This document shows positions 37,180-48,183 of a stretch of DNA of 64,000 bases, in pieces (positions within the stretch are counted from its first letter, which is position 1; every line of letters starts with the position of its first letter). The position numbers and the translations under genes were made by a program. The DNA is from Microvirga antarctica (lineage in GTDB: Bacteria > Pseudomonadota > Alphaproteobacteria > Rhizobiales > Beijerinckiaceae). Where the stretch lies: assembly GCF_017921815.1 (NCBI RefSeq), contig NZ_JAGEMM010000001.1:930001-994000 (forward strand), in the 5' to 3' direction. Below the pieces are notes generated by a model. It was given only the letters and a program-made list of their open reading frames with translations, had not been told where the DNA came from and searched no databases.

Positions 37180-37886
37180 TCGCGGGTCTTCCAGCCAGCC
37201 GCCCAATAGGCCGCAGCGATGCCCGCAAGAGCCCCGGAAGCCACATGCCACGGCGCGCCGACGGTGACATGCACCAGAGCCGCCACGATGGCGCTGATGG
37301 CGACAGTGACGAGGGTGACGCGGCTTCGGCCGAAGCCTGCCACGAGCCCGATGAACAGCGCCGTGAACGCGAAATCTGCGCCGAGCCGAGCCGGATCGCC
37401 GAGAAACGATCCCAGCACAGCCCCCAGGGTGGTCATGAGCACCCAATTGGCGAAAAGGACCACGCCCATGGCGAGCCAATAGGCCCCGGTTACCGGCCGT
37501 TCGCGCGCACGGCGCTCCGACAGCGCCCAGGTCTCGTCCGTCATGAAGAACATGGCCGCAAGCTTCTGCGGCCGCGACAACGTCATCTTCGACGAAAGGG
37601 AAGCGCCCATGAGGATATGGCGGGCATTGATCAGGAAGGTGGCGAAGGCGAGCGTCAGGATGGGGGCAGGCTGAATCCAGCTTTCAATGGCGGCGAATTG
37701 CGCCCCACCGGCAAAAACGAGCACGGACATGAGGCCCACTTCCAGGGCCGACATGCCCTTGCTGACAGCCACCGCGCCAAACAGCAAGCCGATGGGAATC
37801 GCCGCGATGGCCGCAGGCGCAATGTCGCGCAGGCCCGCACGCGCGTCCCGCCATGACGGCGACTGCGTCGCGTGCGCGCCCGCCAA
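37176..37886 (-). CDS. azlC: AzlC-family large subunit of a branched-chain amino acid exporter
   Basis: 236 residues. About six to seven hydrophobic helices; conserved blocks PIGLLFGAVAVSKGMS, FAGGAQFAAIE, INARHILMGASLS and FFMTDETWAL mark the AzlC family. Forms a two-subunit permease with AzlD, translated together through an ATGA overlap. It starts one base after the ligA stop, so it may be the distal end of that transcript. Confidence 0.9.
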   Translation of the reverse strand: MAGAHATQSPSWRDARAGLRDIAPAAIAAIPIGLLFGAVAVSKGMSALEVGLMSVLVFAGGAQFAAIESWIQPAPILTLAFATFLINARHILMGASLSSKMTLSRPQKLAAMFFMTDETWALSERRARERPVTGAYWLAMGVVLFANWVLMTTLGAVLGSFLGDPARLGADFAFTALFIGLVAGFGRSRVTLVTVAISAIVAALVHVTVGAPWHVASGALAGIAAAYWAAGWKTRE

Positions 37887-37887
37887 C

Positions 37888-40098
<2,211 letters not shown>

Positions 40099-40111
40099 TC
40101 AGCGTCGAAGG

Positions 40112-41785
40112 TCAGGATGTGACGGCGTCGAGCAGGCGGGAGGCGGCGGCGCGCGCCTCGTCGGTGATGGTGGCGCCCGCGAGCATCCGGGCGATCTCTT
40201 CCCGCCGGGGCGAGGCCTCGAGGGGCACGACGCGGGTTGCAACACGGTCGGAACCGCGCACCCCTTCCTTCAGGATGAGAAAATGGCTCAGCGCCCGGGC
40301 AGCAACCTGAGGCGCGTGGGTCACGGCCATCACCTGCACGCGGCCCGCAAGCCGCGCCAGCCGCTGGCCGATCGCATCCGCCACCGCGCCGCCGACGCCC
40401 GTGTCGATTTCGTCGAAGACCAGGGTCGGCGCCGATCCCTTGTCGGCGAGCACCACTTTCAGGGCCAGCATGAAGCGGGACAGCTCGCCGCCGGACGCGA
40501 CCTTCATCAGCGGCCCGGCCTTGGTGCCGGGATTGGTCTGCGCCCAGAACTCGACCCGGTCGAACCCGCCGCCGTCGCGGCTGGCCTCGTCCGTCTGGAT
40601 CTCGGTGATGAAGCGGGCCCGCTCCAGCTTGAGAGGCGGCAGCTCGGCCTGGACGGCGGCATCGAGGGCCTGAGCGGCCTTGCGACGTCCCGCCGACAGC
40701 TTTTTTGCTGCCGTCACATAGGCCGTATCGGCGGCAGCGGCGGCCTGTTCAAGCGCACCCAGCTTCTCTTCGCCTGCGTCGATCGACGCGAGGTCGTCGA
40801 CGAAGCGCTGCCGCAAGCTGGCGAGATCGTCGGCGGCCACGTCATATTTGCGCGCAGCGGCGCGCAGCGCGAACAAGCGTTCCTCGGTCTGCTCGAGTTC
40901 GCGCGGGTCGAATTCAGCGGCCCGGAGCGCATCCTGCAAGGCGGTGCGCGATTCATCGATGGCCAGCAGCGCCGCGTCGAGCGCCTTCACGCTGGGATCG
41001 ACCAGAGCCGGCGCCTGCGCGCTGCGCCGTTCGAGCTTGCGCACGGCAGCGGATAGCACGGCGACCGGCGAGGCGGAGCCTGCCACCGCCTCGAAGGCAT
41101 CGGTGAGATCCTGCGCGACTTTTTCCGCCTGCATCATGGTGACGCGACGCCCGGCGAGCGCATCCTCCTCGCCCTGCCTGGGCGCGAGCTTGCTCAGCTC
41201 TTCGACCGCATGACGCAGAAAGTCGGTTTCCTTGCGGGCTTTCTCGATGCGCCCGCGATGATCCTGAAGGGCTTGCCTTGCCTCCCGCACACGACGGGCG
41301 CTGTCGTGGACCGCCTGGACGGGGGCGCCAAGGCCGCCGAACGCGTCGAGGATCGCCCGATGGGTGACGGGATCGACCAGGGCGCGGTCGTCATGCTGCC
41401 CGTGGATTTCGACAAGCGTCGCACCGATGGCCTTCAGCACCTGCACGCTGACCGGCTGGTCGTTGACGAAGGCCCGCGTGCGGCCGTCAGCCACCTGAAC
41501 CCGGCGGAGAATGAGATCGCCGTCGATGTCGATATCGGCCTCAGCGGCGATCAGGCGAGCCGGATGCCCGGTCGGACAATCGAACACGGCCGTGATCTGG
41601 CCCTGCGGCTCCCCGTGGCGCACAAGGCTGCCGTCGCCCCGGCCGCCGAGGGCCAGAGCAAACGCATCGAGCAGGATCGACTTGCCGGCCCCGGTCTCGC
41701 CCGTGAGGACTGAGAGGCCCTCATGGAAATGCAGCTCGAGCTTGTCGATGAGGACGATGTCGCGAATCGCAAGCTGGATCAACAT
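40112..41785 (-). CDS. recN: DNA repair protein RecN
   Basis: 557 residues. SMC-like ATPase for double-strand-break repair. Walker A GETGAGKSILL (about 31-41), long coiled coils on both sides of a central hinge (about 155-360), ABC signature GGELSRFMLALK, Walker B LVFDEIDTGVGG, and a QVAARALSHFLI C-terminal lobe. It lies 12 bases downstream of bamD, consistent with cotranscription. Confidence 0.95.
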   Translation of the reverse strand: MLIQLAIRDIVLIDKLELHFHEGLSVLTGETGAGKSILLDAFALALGGRGDGSLVRHGEPQGQITAVFDCPTGHPARLIAAEADIDIDGDLILRRVQVADGRTRAFVNDQPVSVQVLKAIGATLVEIHGQHDDRALVDPVTHRAILDAFGGLGAPVQAVHDSARRVREARQALQDHRGRIEKARKETDFLRHAVEELSKLAPRQGEEDALAGRRVTMMQAEKVAQDLTDAFEAVAGSASPVAVLSAAVRKLERRSAQAPALVDPSVKALDAALLAIDESRTALQDALRAAEFDPRELEQTEERLFALRAAARKYDVAADDLASLRQRFVDDLASIDAGEEKLGALEQAAAAADTAYVTAAKKLSAGRRKAAQALDAAVQAELPPLKLERARFITEIQTDEASRDGGGFDRVEFWAQTNPGTKAGPLMKVASGGELSRFMLALKVVLADKGSAPTLVFDEIDTGVGGAVADAIGQRLARLAGRVQVMAVTHAPQVAARALSHFLILKEGVRGSDRVATRVVPLEASPRREEIARMLAGATITDEARAAASRLLDAVTS

Positions 41786-41797
41786 GGAGGTGGAGGA

Positions 41798-42694
41798 CTA
41801 CCCCGTCTTCTGACCGACCTGGGGCACGCCGCGGAACGCCTTGCTGATCCAGGACCCTGAATCCTCACGAGGCTCGACGCCGCCCTTGGTCAGCAGCGCA
41901 TGCGCATCCTTGTACCAGGGGCTGTCCGGGAAATTGTGTCCCAGAACGGCCGCGGCGGTCTGCGCTTCGCTGACCACGCCCATGGCCATGTAGGCCTCGG
42001 TGAGGCGCTCGAGCGCCTCCTCGACGTGGCGCGTGGTCTGGTAGCGCGCGACCACGGTGCGGAAGCGGTTGATGGCACCCGAATAGTTGCGCTTCTGAAG
42101 GTAGAAGCGGCCCACCTCGAGCTCCTTGCCGGCGAGCTGGTCGCTCGCGACCTGGATCTTCTTCTTGGCGTCGGCGACATATTCGGAGTTCGGATACCGC
42201 TGCACCAGCTCCTGCAAGGCGAGGATGGCGCGCTCCGACTTTTCCTGGTCGCGGGTGATGTCGGGAATCTGGTCGTAATACGACGACGCCATCAGATACT
42301 GCGCGTAGGCCGCATCAGGGGTCGTGGGGTGCTGCTGGAGATAGCGCTTCGCCGCCGTGATAGATTCCTCGTAGAGCCCACCTTCGTAATTGGCGTAGGC
42401 TTCCATGATCAGCGCCTTGCGCGACCATTCGGAATACGGGTTCTGCTTCTCGAGCAGGCTGAATTTCTTGGCGGCGCCCTCGTAATCCTTTTTCTGGATC
42501 CGGGCCAGGCCGTCATTGTAGAGCGTCTCGCCGGGGACCTCGGCGATGATTTCCGGCTTGTAGGTCTCGCTCTTGTCAAACGGATTGAGCGACGAGAGGG
42601 TATCGCACCCGGCCAGGGTTACCCCGCAGGTCGCGATCAGGAGCGCGCGGACCCCTGCGCTTCTCAAGCCCAAATAAGCTTTCGCCAACGACAT
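41798..42694 (-). CDS. bamD: Outer-membrane assembly lipoprotein BamD
   Basis: 298 residues. Essential lipoprotein of the BAM complex inserting beta-barrel proteins into the outer membrane. The signal peptide ends in the lipobox LAGC with C30 as the acylated residue. The mature part has tandem TPR repeats (LYNDGLARIQKKDYEGAAKKF, YAQYLMASSYYDQI, YSGAINRFRTVV). It sits between lpxC and recN, the normal alphaproteobacterial order. 182 bp separate it from lpxC. Confidence 0.95.
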   Translation of the reverse strand: MSLAKAYLGLRSAGVRALLIATCGVTLAGCDTLSSLNPFDKSETYKPEIIAEVPGETLYNDGLARIQKKDYEGAAKKFSLLEKQNPYSEWSRKALIMEAYANYEGGLYEESITAAKRYLQQHPTTPDAAYAQYLMASSYYDQIPDITRDQEKSERAILALQELVQRYPNSEYVADAKKKIQVASDQLAGKELEVGRFYLQKRNYSGAINRFRTVVARYQTTRHVEEALERLTEAYMAMGVVSEAQTAAAVLGHNFPDSPWYKDAHALLTKGGVEPREDSGSWISKAFRGVPQVGQKTG

Positions 42695-42876
42695 GCCTCG
42701 CGGCCCTCCGAAAATCGTGCACGATTGTCACGCTACTCTGATGGCTCTTTACCCTATGCGCGGGCAAAGAGCCAACCCCTCGCGCTGCCTTTACCCATGG
42801 CTGTGGCCGCAATAGGGCAAAAGTCCGTGCGGCCAAAGGGCGCTTGGGAAACTGGGCGGTCGGGAACGGTGGAGGC

Positions 42877-43827
42877 TCAGAGCACTTCCGGTGCGTAAGC
42901 GGGAACGGCGATGTTGTTGCCGATCTCCGCATAACTGGGCTCGCGACGCACGCCGGAATCGACAATGGCGTAATTGGCGCGGTTGGAGAACAGCGCTTCG
43001 AGAACCGCGAAGTTCATCCGGTGACCGCCGCAGAAGGAGCGGTAGGTGCCGAGCAGCGGCATGCCGGCCAGCGACAGGTCGCCCACCGCATCGAGGATCT
43101 TGTGACGGACGAACTCATCCGCATAGCGCAGGCCTTCCGGGTTCATCACCCCGTCCTCGCCGATCGCCACGGTATTGTCGAGGGAGGCGCCGAGCGCGAA
43201 ACCGGCGCTCCAGAGTTTCTCCACATCGCGCATGAAACCAAACGTGCGGGCGCGGGAGATGTCACGGCGGAAAACCGACGGCGAGAGGTCGATCGACTTG
43301 CTCTGGCGGCCGATAACCGGGGTCGGAAAGTCGATTTCGACCTCGAGACGGAACGCCCGGTCGTTGGGGTTCAGTTCGACGAAAGCCTTGCCGTGGGTCA
43401 CGCGGACGGGCTTGAGAACCTTGAGATAGCGACGCGAGGAACCCTGCAAGGCAAGGCCGACCTCGTCGATGGCGGCGATAAAGGGTGCCGCGCTGCCGTC
43501 GAGGATCGGCACTTCCGCGCCGTCGATCTCGACCAGCACGTTGTCGACACCGAGGCCGGCAAGGGCAGCCATCAGGTGCTCGATGGTGGCCACCGCGCCC
43601 GTGTCGCGGTCGCCGATGACGGTGCACAACTCGGTGGCGGTCACGGTCAGATGGCGGGCATTGATGAGCCGGTCACGGCCCCCGGGCAGACCGGTGCGCA
43701 GAAAGACAATCCCGTGATTCGCTTCAGCAGGGTGAAGAGAGATCTTCACCTCGTCTCCTGAATGGACCCCGACACCGGTGAGGGTGACGGAGGCGCGGAG
43801 GGTTGTCTGCTGGCTTTGCTTCATCAT
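42877..43827 (-). CDS. lpxC: UDP-3-O-acyl-N-acetylglucosamine deacetylase
   Basis: 316 residues from ATG 43827; GAGG lies 6 bases upstream, and a longer ATG at 43845 lacks such a site. Zinc enzyme of the committed lipid A step. Visible: TLRASVTLTGVGVHSGDEV at the start, the zinc ligand histidine in TIEHLMAAL, AFRLEVEIDF, and HKILDAVGDLSLAG with the second zinc residues, and FCGGHRMNFAVL near the end. It is separated from ftsZ by 257 bp that hold a candidate promoter and inverted repeats. Confidence 0.95.
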   Translation of the reverse strand: MMKQSQQTTLRASVTLTGVGVHSGDEVKISLHPAEANHGIVFLRTGLPGGRDRLINARHLTVTATELCTVIGDRDTGAVATIEHLMAALAGLGVDNVLVEIDGAEVPILDGSAAPFIAAIDEVGLALQGSSRRYLKVLKPVRVTHGKAFVELNPNDRAFRLEVEIDFPTPVIGRQSKSIDLSPSVFRRDISRARTFGFMRDVEKLWSAGFALGASLDNTVAIGEDGVMNPEGLRYADEFVRHKILDAVGDLSLAGMPLLGTYRSFCGGHRMNFAVLEALFSNRANYAIVDSGVRREPSYAEIGNNIAVPAYAPEVL

Positions 43828-43928
43828 GTGGGACCTCGAACACATCGACCGGATCAGGCTTCGTGCGTCCGCTGTTTCTCTTATCTGCGGCGGGTTCCGG
43901 GTGAATCCGCCCTCTTCAACTGGAGGGC

Positions 43929-43957
43929 AACATAGGGCCGGCGCACATCAAGGCCAA
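43929..43957 (-). promoter_or_regulatory. Candidate lpxC promoter
   Basis: On the minus strand TTGGCC (43957-43952) and TATGTT (43934-43929) are separated by exactly 17 bases, each matching four of six consensus positions. The spacing is ideal. About 102 bases separate it from the lpxC ATG. A prediction only. Confidence 0.4.
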
Positions 43958-43967
43958 ATCACGGTTG

Positions 43968-43982
43968 GTTACGTTCTGTAAC
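43968..43982. promoter_or_regulatory. Short dyad GTTAC-N5-GTAAC upstream of the lpxC promoter
   Basis: Arms at 43968-43972 and 43978-43982, ten bases upstream of the predicted minus-35 element of lpxC, a position suited to a regulator site. No known regulator is assigned. Confidence 0.35.
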
Positions 43983-43992
43983 AAACTGAACA

Positions 43993-44028
43993 CTTCGTAA
44001 ATATTTGAAATTGCAGCACTTTACGAAG
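43993..44028. repeat. 9-bp perfect inverted repeat between ftsZ and lpxC
   Basis: CTTCGTAAA (43993-44001) and TTTACGAAG (44020-44028) flank 18 AT-rich bases. It sits just past the ftsZ hairpin and before the lpxC promoter. Confidence 0.6.
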
Positions 44029-44029
44029 A

Positions 44030-44058
44030 AGCCCCCAGCCGGGTCGCGACTGGGGGCT
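44030..44058 (-). terminator. Probable terminator of the dcw cluster after ftsZ
   Basis: A perfect 9-bp stem AGCCCCCAG/CTGGGGGCT with an 11-base loop; on the minus strand it is followed by TTCTTCG, only a weak T run. It starts 27 bases after the ftsZ stop. Confidence 0.65.
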
Positions 44059-44084
44059 CAATGTGTCGTTACGGCACTTGAGAC

Positions 44085-45803
44085 TCAGTTCGCCTGGCGG
44101 CGAAGGAAGGCCGGAATCTCCAGTTGATCGTCTTCCATGCTGCGCGGCGCAGGCGCCATCCGACCCTGCGGATCGAGGTGTCCCTGCGCGGGGCGCTGGC
44201 CCTGCGGATGCGCCGGACGCTTGGCGTATTCCGCGTGAACCGGCGACATCTGCTGGCGGGGTGCCTCGGGCGCCTGGCGCTGCTGGGGAGCGGGCTCGGG
44301 ATGAGGCTCGTCCTTGCGACCAAACCCGACCGTCGCGAGCCGCTGGAGGAGCGACATACGCTTGGGATCGTGCCCATGCTCCATTTCACCGCGGCTGGCG
44401 CGGATCTGGTTCTGGGCCGGGATCGGCAACTCGTCGATTCGCGGCATGCGCGCCGGGCGCATCGCGCGCTCGGCCTGGGGCGGGATGAACGCGCCCTGGG
44501 CGATCGGCTCCTCGTGGTAGCGGGGCTCCGGCATCGGAGGCGCCTCGTAGACCATCGCCTGCTTGGGCTGGGCGGGGGTCAGCACCACGTCGTCGCGCAT
44601 GACCGGCTGGGGCGCCATGTCCATCGCGCTCGGCATCGGGGCGTAGACGGGAGCGGGCATCGGGGCGGGCGCGGCCTCGACGGCCTTCACCGGTTCGACT
44701 TGGGCGGTGGTGGGACGAAAGGTCGGGACGGGCTGCGTCGTCTGCGAGACCCGGGCCCGGGCTTCCGCCCGCAGGCGCTCGGCCACTTCCGAAATCCGCT
44801 GCTCGGTGGAGGACAGGTCAACGCCCTCGGCGATCAGCGCCTGGTCGATGCCGGTGGCGACGACCGACACGCGGATGATGCCCTCAAGGCTTTCGTCGAA
44901 CGTCGCGCCAAGGATGATGTTGGCGTCCTGATCGACTTCCTCGCGGATGCGGGTGGCGGCCTCATCGAGTTCGTAGAGGGTGAGGTCGTTGCCGCCGGTG
45001 ATCGAGATCAGGAGGCCGCGCGCGCCCTTCATCGACACGTCGTCGAGGAGCGGGTTGGCGATGGCAGCCTCGGCTGCGCGGATCGCGCGGTTCTCGCCGG
45101 ACGCCTCGCCTGTTCCCATCATCGCCTTGCCCATGCCGCGCATGACCGAGCGCACGTCGGCGAAGTCGAGGTTGATGAGGCCTTCCTTCACCATGAGGTC
45201 GGTGATGCAGGCAACGCCCGAATAGAGCACCTGGTCGGCCATGGCGAAGGCATCGGCGAAGGTGGTCTTCTCGGTGGCGACCCGGAAGAGGTTCTGGTTC
45301 GGGATGACGATCAGCGTATCGACCGATTGCTGCAGCTCGTTGATGCCCGATTCGGCAAGCCGCATGCGACGCACGCCTTCGAACTGGAACGGCTTCGTCA
45401 CGACGCCGACGGTGAGGATGCCGAGCTCGCGGGCCGCCCGGGCGATGACCGGAGCAGCACCTGTGCCGGTGCCGCCGCCCATGCCGGCGGTGATGAACAC
45501 CATGTGCGAGCCCGAGAGCTGATCACGGATCTCGTCCATGACCTCCTCGGCGGCCGCGCGTCCGACCTCCGGCTGGGAACCGGCGCCGAGACCTTCGGTC
45601 ACCTGCAGTCCCATCTGGATGACCCGCTCGGACTTCGACGATGTCAAAGCCTGCGCGTCGGTGTTCGCGACCACGAACTCCACGCCCATGAGACCGGATT
45701 CGATCATGTTGTTGACGGCGTTACCGCCGGCGCCACCGACGCCGAAGACCGTGATGTGGGGCTTGAGTTCCCGGATGTCCGGAGCTTGCAGATTGATTGC
45801 CAT
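44085..45803 (-). CDS. ftsZ: Cell division GTPase FtsZ
   Basis: 572 residues from ATG 45803 (MAINLQAP); ATG 45833 adds ten residues of leader. Polymerises into the Z ring. The G-box GGGTGTG is at 109-115, the T7 loop ...[11 protein letters not shown]... later, and the core ends near 320. About 230 residues of Pro/Gln/Ala/Met-rich linker follow, ending in the conserved tail [17 protein letters not shown], which binds FtsA and other partners. A long linker is typical of alphaproteobacterial FtsZ. It is separated from ftsA by 110 bases rather than a tight overlap, so separate control is plausible. It is the last gene of the cluster. Confidence 0.97.
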   Translation of the reverse strand: MAINLQAPDIRELKPHITVFGVGGAGGNAVNNMIESGLMGVEFVVANTDAQALTSSKSERVIQMGLQVTEGLGAGSQPEVGRAAAEEVMDEIRDQLSGSHMVFITAGMGGGTGTGAAPVIARAARELGILTVGVVTKPFQFEGVRRMRLAESGINELQQSVDTLIVIPNQNLFRVATEKTTFADAFAMADQVLYSGVACITDLMVKEGLINLDFADVRSVMRGMGKAMMGTGEASGENRAIRAAEAAIANPLLDDVSMKGARGLLISITGGNDLTLYELDEAATRIREEVDQDANIILGATFDESLEGIIRVSVVATGIDQALIAEGVDLSSTEQRISEVAERLRAEARARVSQTTQPVPTFRPTTAQVEPVKAVEAAPAPMPAPVYAPMPSAMDMAPQPVMRDDVVLTPAQPKQAMVYEAPPMPEPRYHEEPIAQGAFIPPQAERAMRPARMPRIDELPIPAQNQIRASRGEMEHGHDPKRMSLLQRLATVGFGRKDEPHPEPAPQQRQAPEAPRQQMSPVHAEYAKRPAHPQGQRPAQGHLDPQGRMAPAPRSMEDDQLEIPAFLRRQAN

Positions 45804-45913
45804 GACCTGTTGCCTCTTTTGGCCTTGTAACATTCGCGTTTGGCCGACGCTGACCCTTGGTGACTTGAACTCAGGACGGTGGCCGCCGCGCCACCGCCAT
45901 ACTCTCTAAAACT

Positions 45914-47236
45914 CTAAAAACTCTCGCGAATCCAACGGCCCACCCGAGAGATGTAGCCGTCGGTTCCGGTACCCTGAAACAAGCCGCTCGAACGCGGCTC
46001 GAAATACTCGATATGCGCCACCTGCGGATAGACGAGGAGGCCGACCACCGCCGAGAAGGCGGGGCCCTTTGCGGCTTCGGGCAGGCCCTTGATGCCGAGC
46101 GGACGCCCGACACGAACCTGTCCTTGCAAAATGCGTCGTGCGGTCTCGGGCAATCCGACGAGCTGGCTTGCGCCGCCCGTGAGAACGACCCGCCGTCCGG
46201 CCTGCGCCGCGAAACCTGCGTTCCGAAGGCGATCGCGAACGAGTTCGAGCACTTCCTCGACCCGCGGCCTGATGATGCGCACCAGATGCGATTTCGGCAG
46301 ATGATTGGGCACGTCGCGCTCGTCCTCGTCGACCTGCGGCACAGCGATCATGTCGCGATCGTCGGCGCTCGACGTGATGGCCGATCCGTAGAGGGTCTTG
46401 AGGCGCTCGGCAGCGGAAACCCGTGTCGTGAGACCGCGTGCGATATCCATCGTGACGTGGTGCCCGCCCACCGCGATCGCATCGGTATGGACCAGATGCC
46501 CATTGGCGAAGATGCCCACACTGGTGGTGCCGCCGCCCATGTCGACGACCGCGCAACCCATATCCGCCTCATCGTCGACGAGGACCGAAAGGCCCGCAGC
46601 GTACGGCGTCGCGATGACCGCCTCGATGCCGAGATGGCATCGCTCGACGGCGAGCATGAGGTTGCGGGCCGCTGCTGCTTCCGATGAGACCACGTGCAGA
46701 TCGACGCCGAGGCGTTCCCCGATCATGCCGGCCGGATCCACGATATGATTCTGTGCGTCGAGCGAGAAGCCGGTCGGCAGCGCATGAAGAACCGCCCTGC
46801 CCTGGCGCAGGTCCTGGCTGCTGGCGGTATCGAGCACGCGATGGACATCGCTCGATCCCACCGCGCCGCGAACGTTCACATGCGCGTCGAAATGCTCCGA
46901 GCTGAGGCGGCCGCCGGTGAGATTGACGATGACCGACTGGATCTCGACCTTCGCCATCCGTTCGGCCGCATGCACGGCCTGCCGGATCGCGCCCTCGGCC
47001 GCTTCCAGATCGACGATGACGCCGCCCTTGAGGCCGACCGAGCGCTGGTGCCCGATGCCGAGGATGCGCGCCACATGGGTGCGGCCCCGCAGGGATTCGA
47101 TCTCGTCGACGGGCTTCAATTCCGCCACCACGCAGACCACCTTGCTGGTCCCGATATCGAGGACCGACAGGATGGCGCTCTTGCGCGCGGAAAGCGGCTT
47201 CAGGCGCGGTGTCAGGCCCTGACCTGAGAGACTCAT
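45914..47236 (-). CDS. ftsA: Cell division protein FtsA
   Basis: 440 residues. Actin-like tether that links FtsZ to the inner membrane. ATPase blocks: VLDIGTSKVVCVVAE (phosphate 1), VVDMGGGTTSVGIFANGHL (phosphate 2) and VVLTGGASQLVGLPETA (adenosine). The C-terminus YISRVGRWIRESF is an amphipathic membrane-targeting helix. Its ATG overlaps the ftsQ stop as ATGA. The bases around its stop codon carry three close ACTCT repeats. Confidence 0.96.
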   Translation of the reverse strand: MSLSGQGLTPRLKPLSARKSAILSVLDIGTSKVVCVVAELKPVDEIESLRGRTHVARILGIGHQRSVGLKGGVIVDLEAAEGAIRQAVHAAERMAKVEIQSVIVNLTGGRLSSEHFDAHVNVRGAVGSSDVHRVLDTASSQDLRQGRAVLHALPTGFSLDAQNHIVDPAGMIGERLGVDLHVVSSEAAAARNLMLAVERCHLGIEAVIATPYAAGLSVLVDDEADMGCAVVDMGGGTTSVGIFANGHLVHTDAIAVGGHHVTMDIARGLTTRVSAAERLKTLYGSAITSSADDRDMIAVPQVDEDERDVPNHLPKSHLVRIIRPRVEEVLELVRDRLRNAGFAAQAGRRVVLTGGASQLVGLPETARRILQGQVRVGRPLGIKGLPEAAKGPAFSAVVGLLVYPQVAHIEYFEPRSSGLFQGTGTDGYISRVGRWIRESF

Positions 47237-48183
47237 GTGTCGACCCCCTTGCCGCGCATTTTCTTCTGCTTCATGGCCTCGGCTCGCGCCGCAGCCGCTT
47301 CTTCCGTGAGACGGACGACGACCCGGTCCGCAATGCGCAGATCGATGGCCAGCACGTCCTTTTCCAGGATCTTCTGCTCGCGCTCGAGTTTGGCGAGACG
47401 CGTCAAGGCATCCGCGGCGCCGCGCTCGGGCAGCAGCACGTCCATGCCGTTTTCCATCTTCAGGTTCCAGCGCCGACCGGACACGAGCGTGCCAGCCCGG
47501 ATACGGCTCTTGAGGGCGCCGGCGGATTCGAGAAGGCCGAGATAATCGTTGTTGCGCAGGTTGGCGCGGTCGCCGACCACGAGGGGAAGGCCGATGAAGC
47601 GCTCGTCCTGCATGAGGTCGATGACGGTGCCGTCAGACGCGATGATGAAGAGCTCGCCGTTGAGCTGCCACAGGGCATGCGGCTCCCGCTCGGTGAGGCC
47701 GATCACCAGCTCGTTCGGATAGAGCTTGCGCACTGAAGCGCTGCTGATCAGGGGCACCCGCTCGAGCCGCTCGCGCACCGCATTCACGTCGAGGAAGGGC
47801 AGCGACACGCGCCAGTCGAGGCCGGCAGCGGCCAGGACTTCGTTCTCGCGCATCTGCGACAGACCCGAGATCGTGACCTGCTCCAGCCCGAGGCCGACGA
47901 GGCGCGCTACCGCGTGGTGGGGCTCCCCGTGGGTGCGGATGAACTCGTTGAGATGGCCACCCTGAAAGAGGCCGATGGTCGTCACGACGGCAAAAAAACC
48001 CAGGGTCAGGCCGGTGCCGAGATGGCGCGGGATGCGTCGCGCCAGCGGAATGCCGGAGGAGCGCCGCCGAACGCTGCGGGATGAGCCGAAGAGCTTGCCG
48101 AAGGGCAGCTTGGAGGCCAGACGCTGCCGATTGTCGAAGGAATGAACGCGCGCACCTGCGGCGGCGGCCGAATAGGCCGTCAT
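47233..48183 (-). CDS. ftsQ: Cell division protein FtsQ
   Basis: 316 residues from ATG 48183, which overlaps the ddl stop as ATGA like its neighbours; an ATG at 48213 would lengthen it by ten residues and overlap ddl by 34 bases. It has a basic cytoplasmic N-terminus, one transmembrane helix (LGFFAVVTTIGLFQ) near 60-75, a POTRA domain (VTISGLSQMRENEVL onward) and a beta-rich FtsQ domain. Connects the early and late division proteins, binding FtsL/FtsB. The C-terminal tail is rich in Arg, Lys and Ala. Confidence 0.92.
   Translation of the reverse strand: MTAYSAAAAGARVHSFDNRQRLASKLPFGKLFGSSRSVRRRSSGIPLARRIPRHLGTGLTLGFFAVVTTIGLFQGGHLNEFIRTHGEPHHAVARLVGLGLEQVTISGLSQMRENEVLAAAGLDWRVSLPFLDVNAVRERLERVPLISSASVRKLYPNELVIGLTEREPHALWQLNGELFIIASDGTVIDLMQDERFIGLPLVVGDRANLRNNDYLGLLESAGALKSRIRAGTLVSGRRWNLKMENGMDVLLPERGAADALTRLAKLEREQKILEKDVLAIDLRIADRVVVRLTEEAAAARAEAMKQKKMRGKGVDT

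Noticed and set aside
36880..37479. Extended 199-codon form of azlD
   Set aside because: The first 100 codons lie inside azlC and encode basic non-membrane sequence.
44124..45830. Plus-strand open frame of 568 codons
   Set aside because: Antisense shadow of ftsZ.
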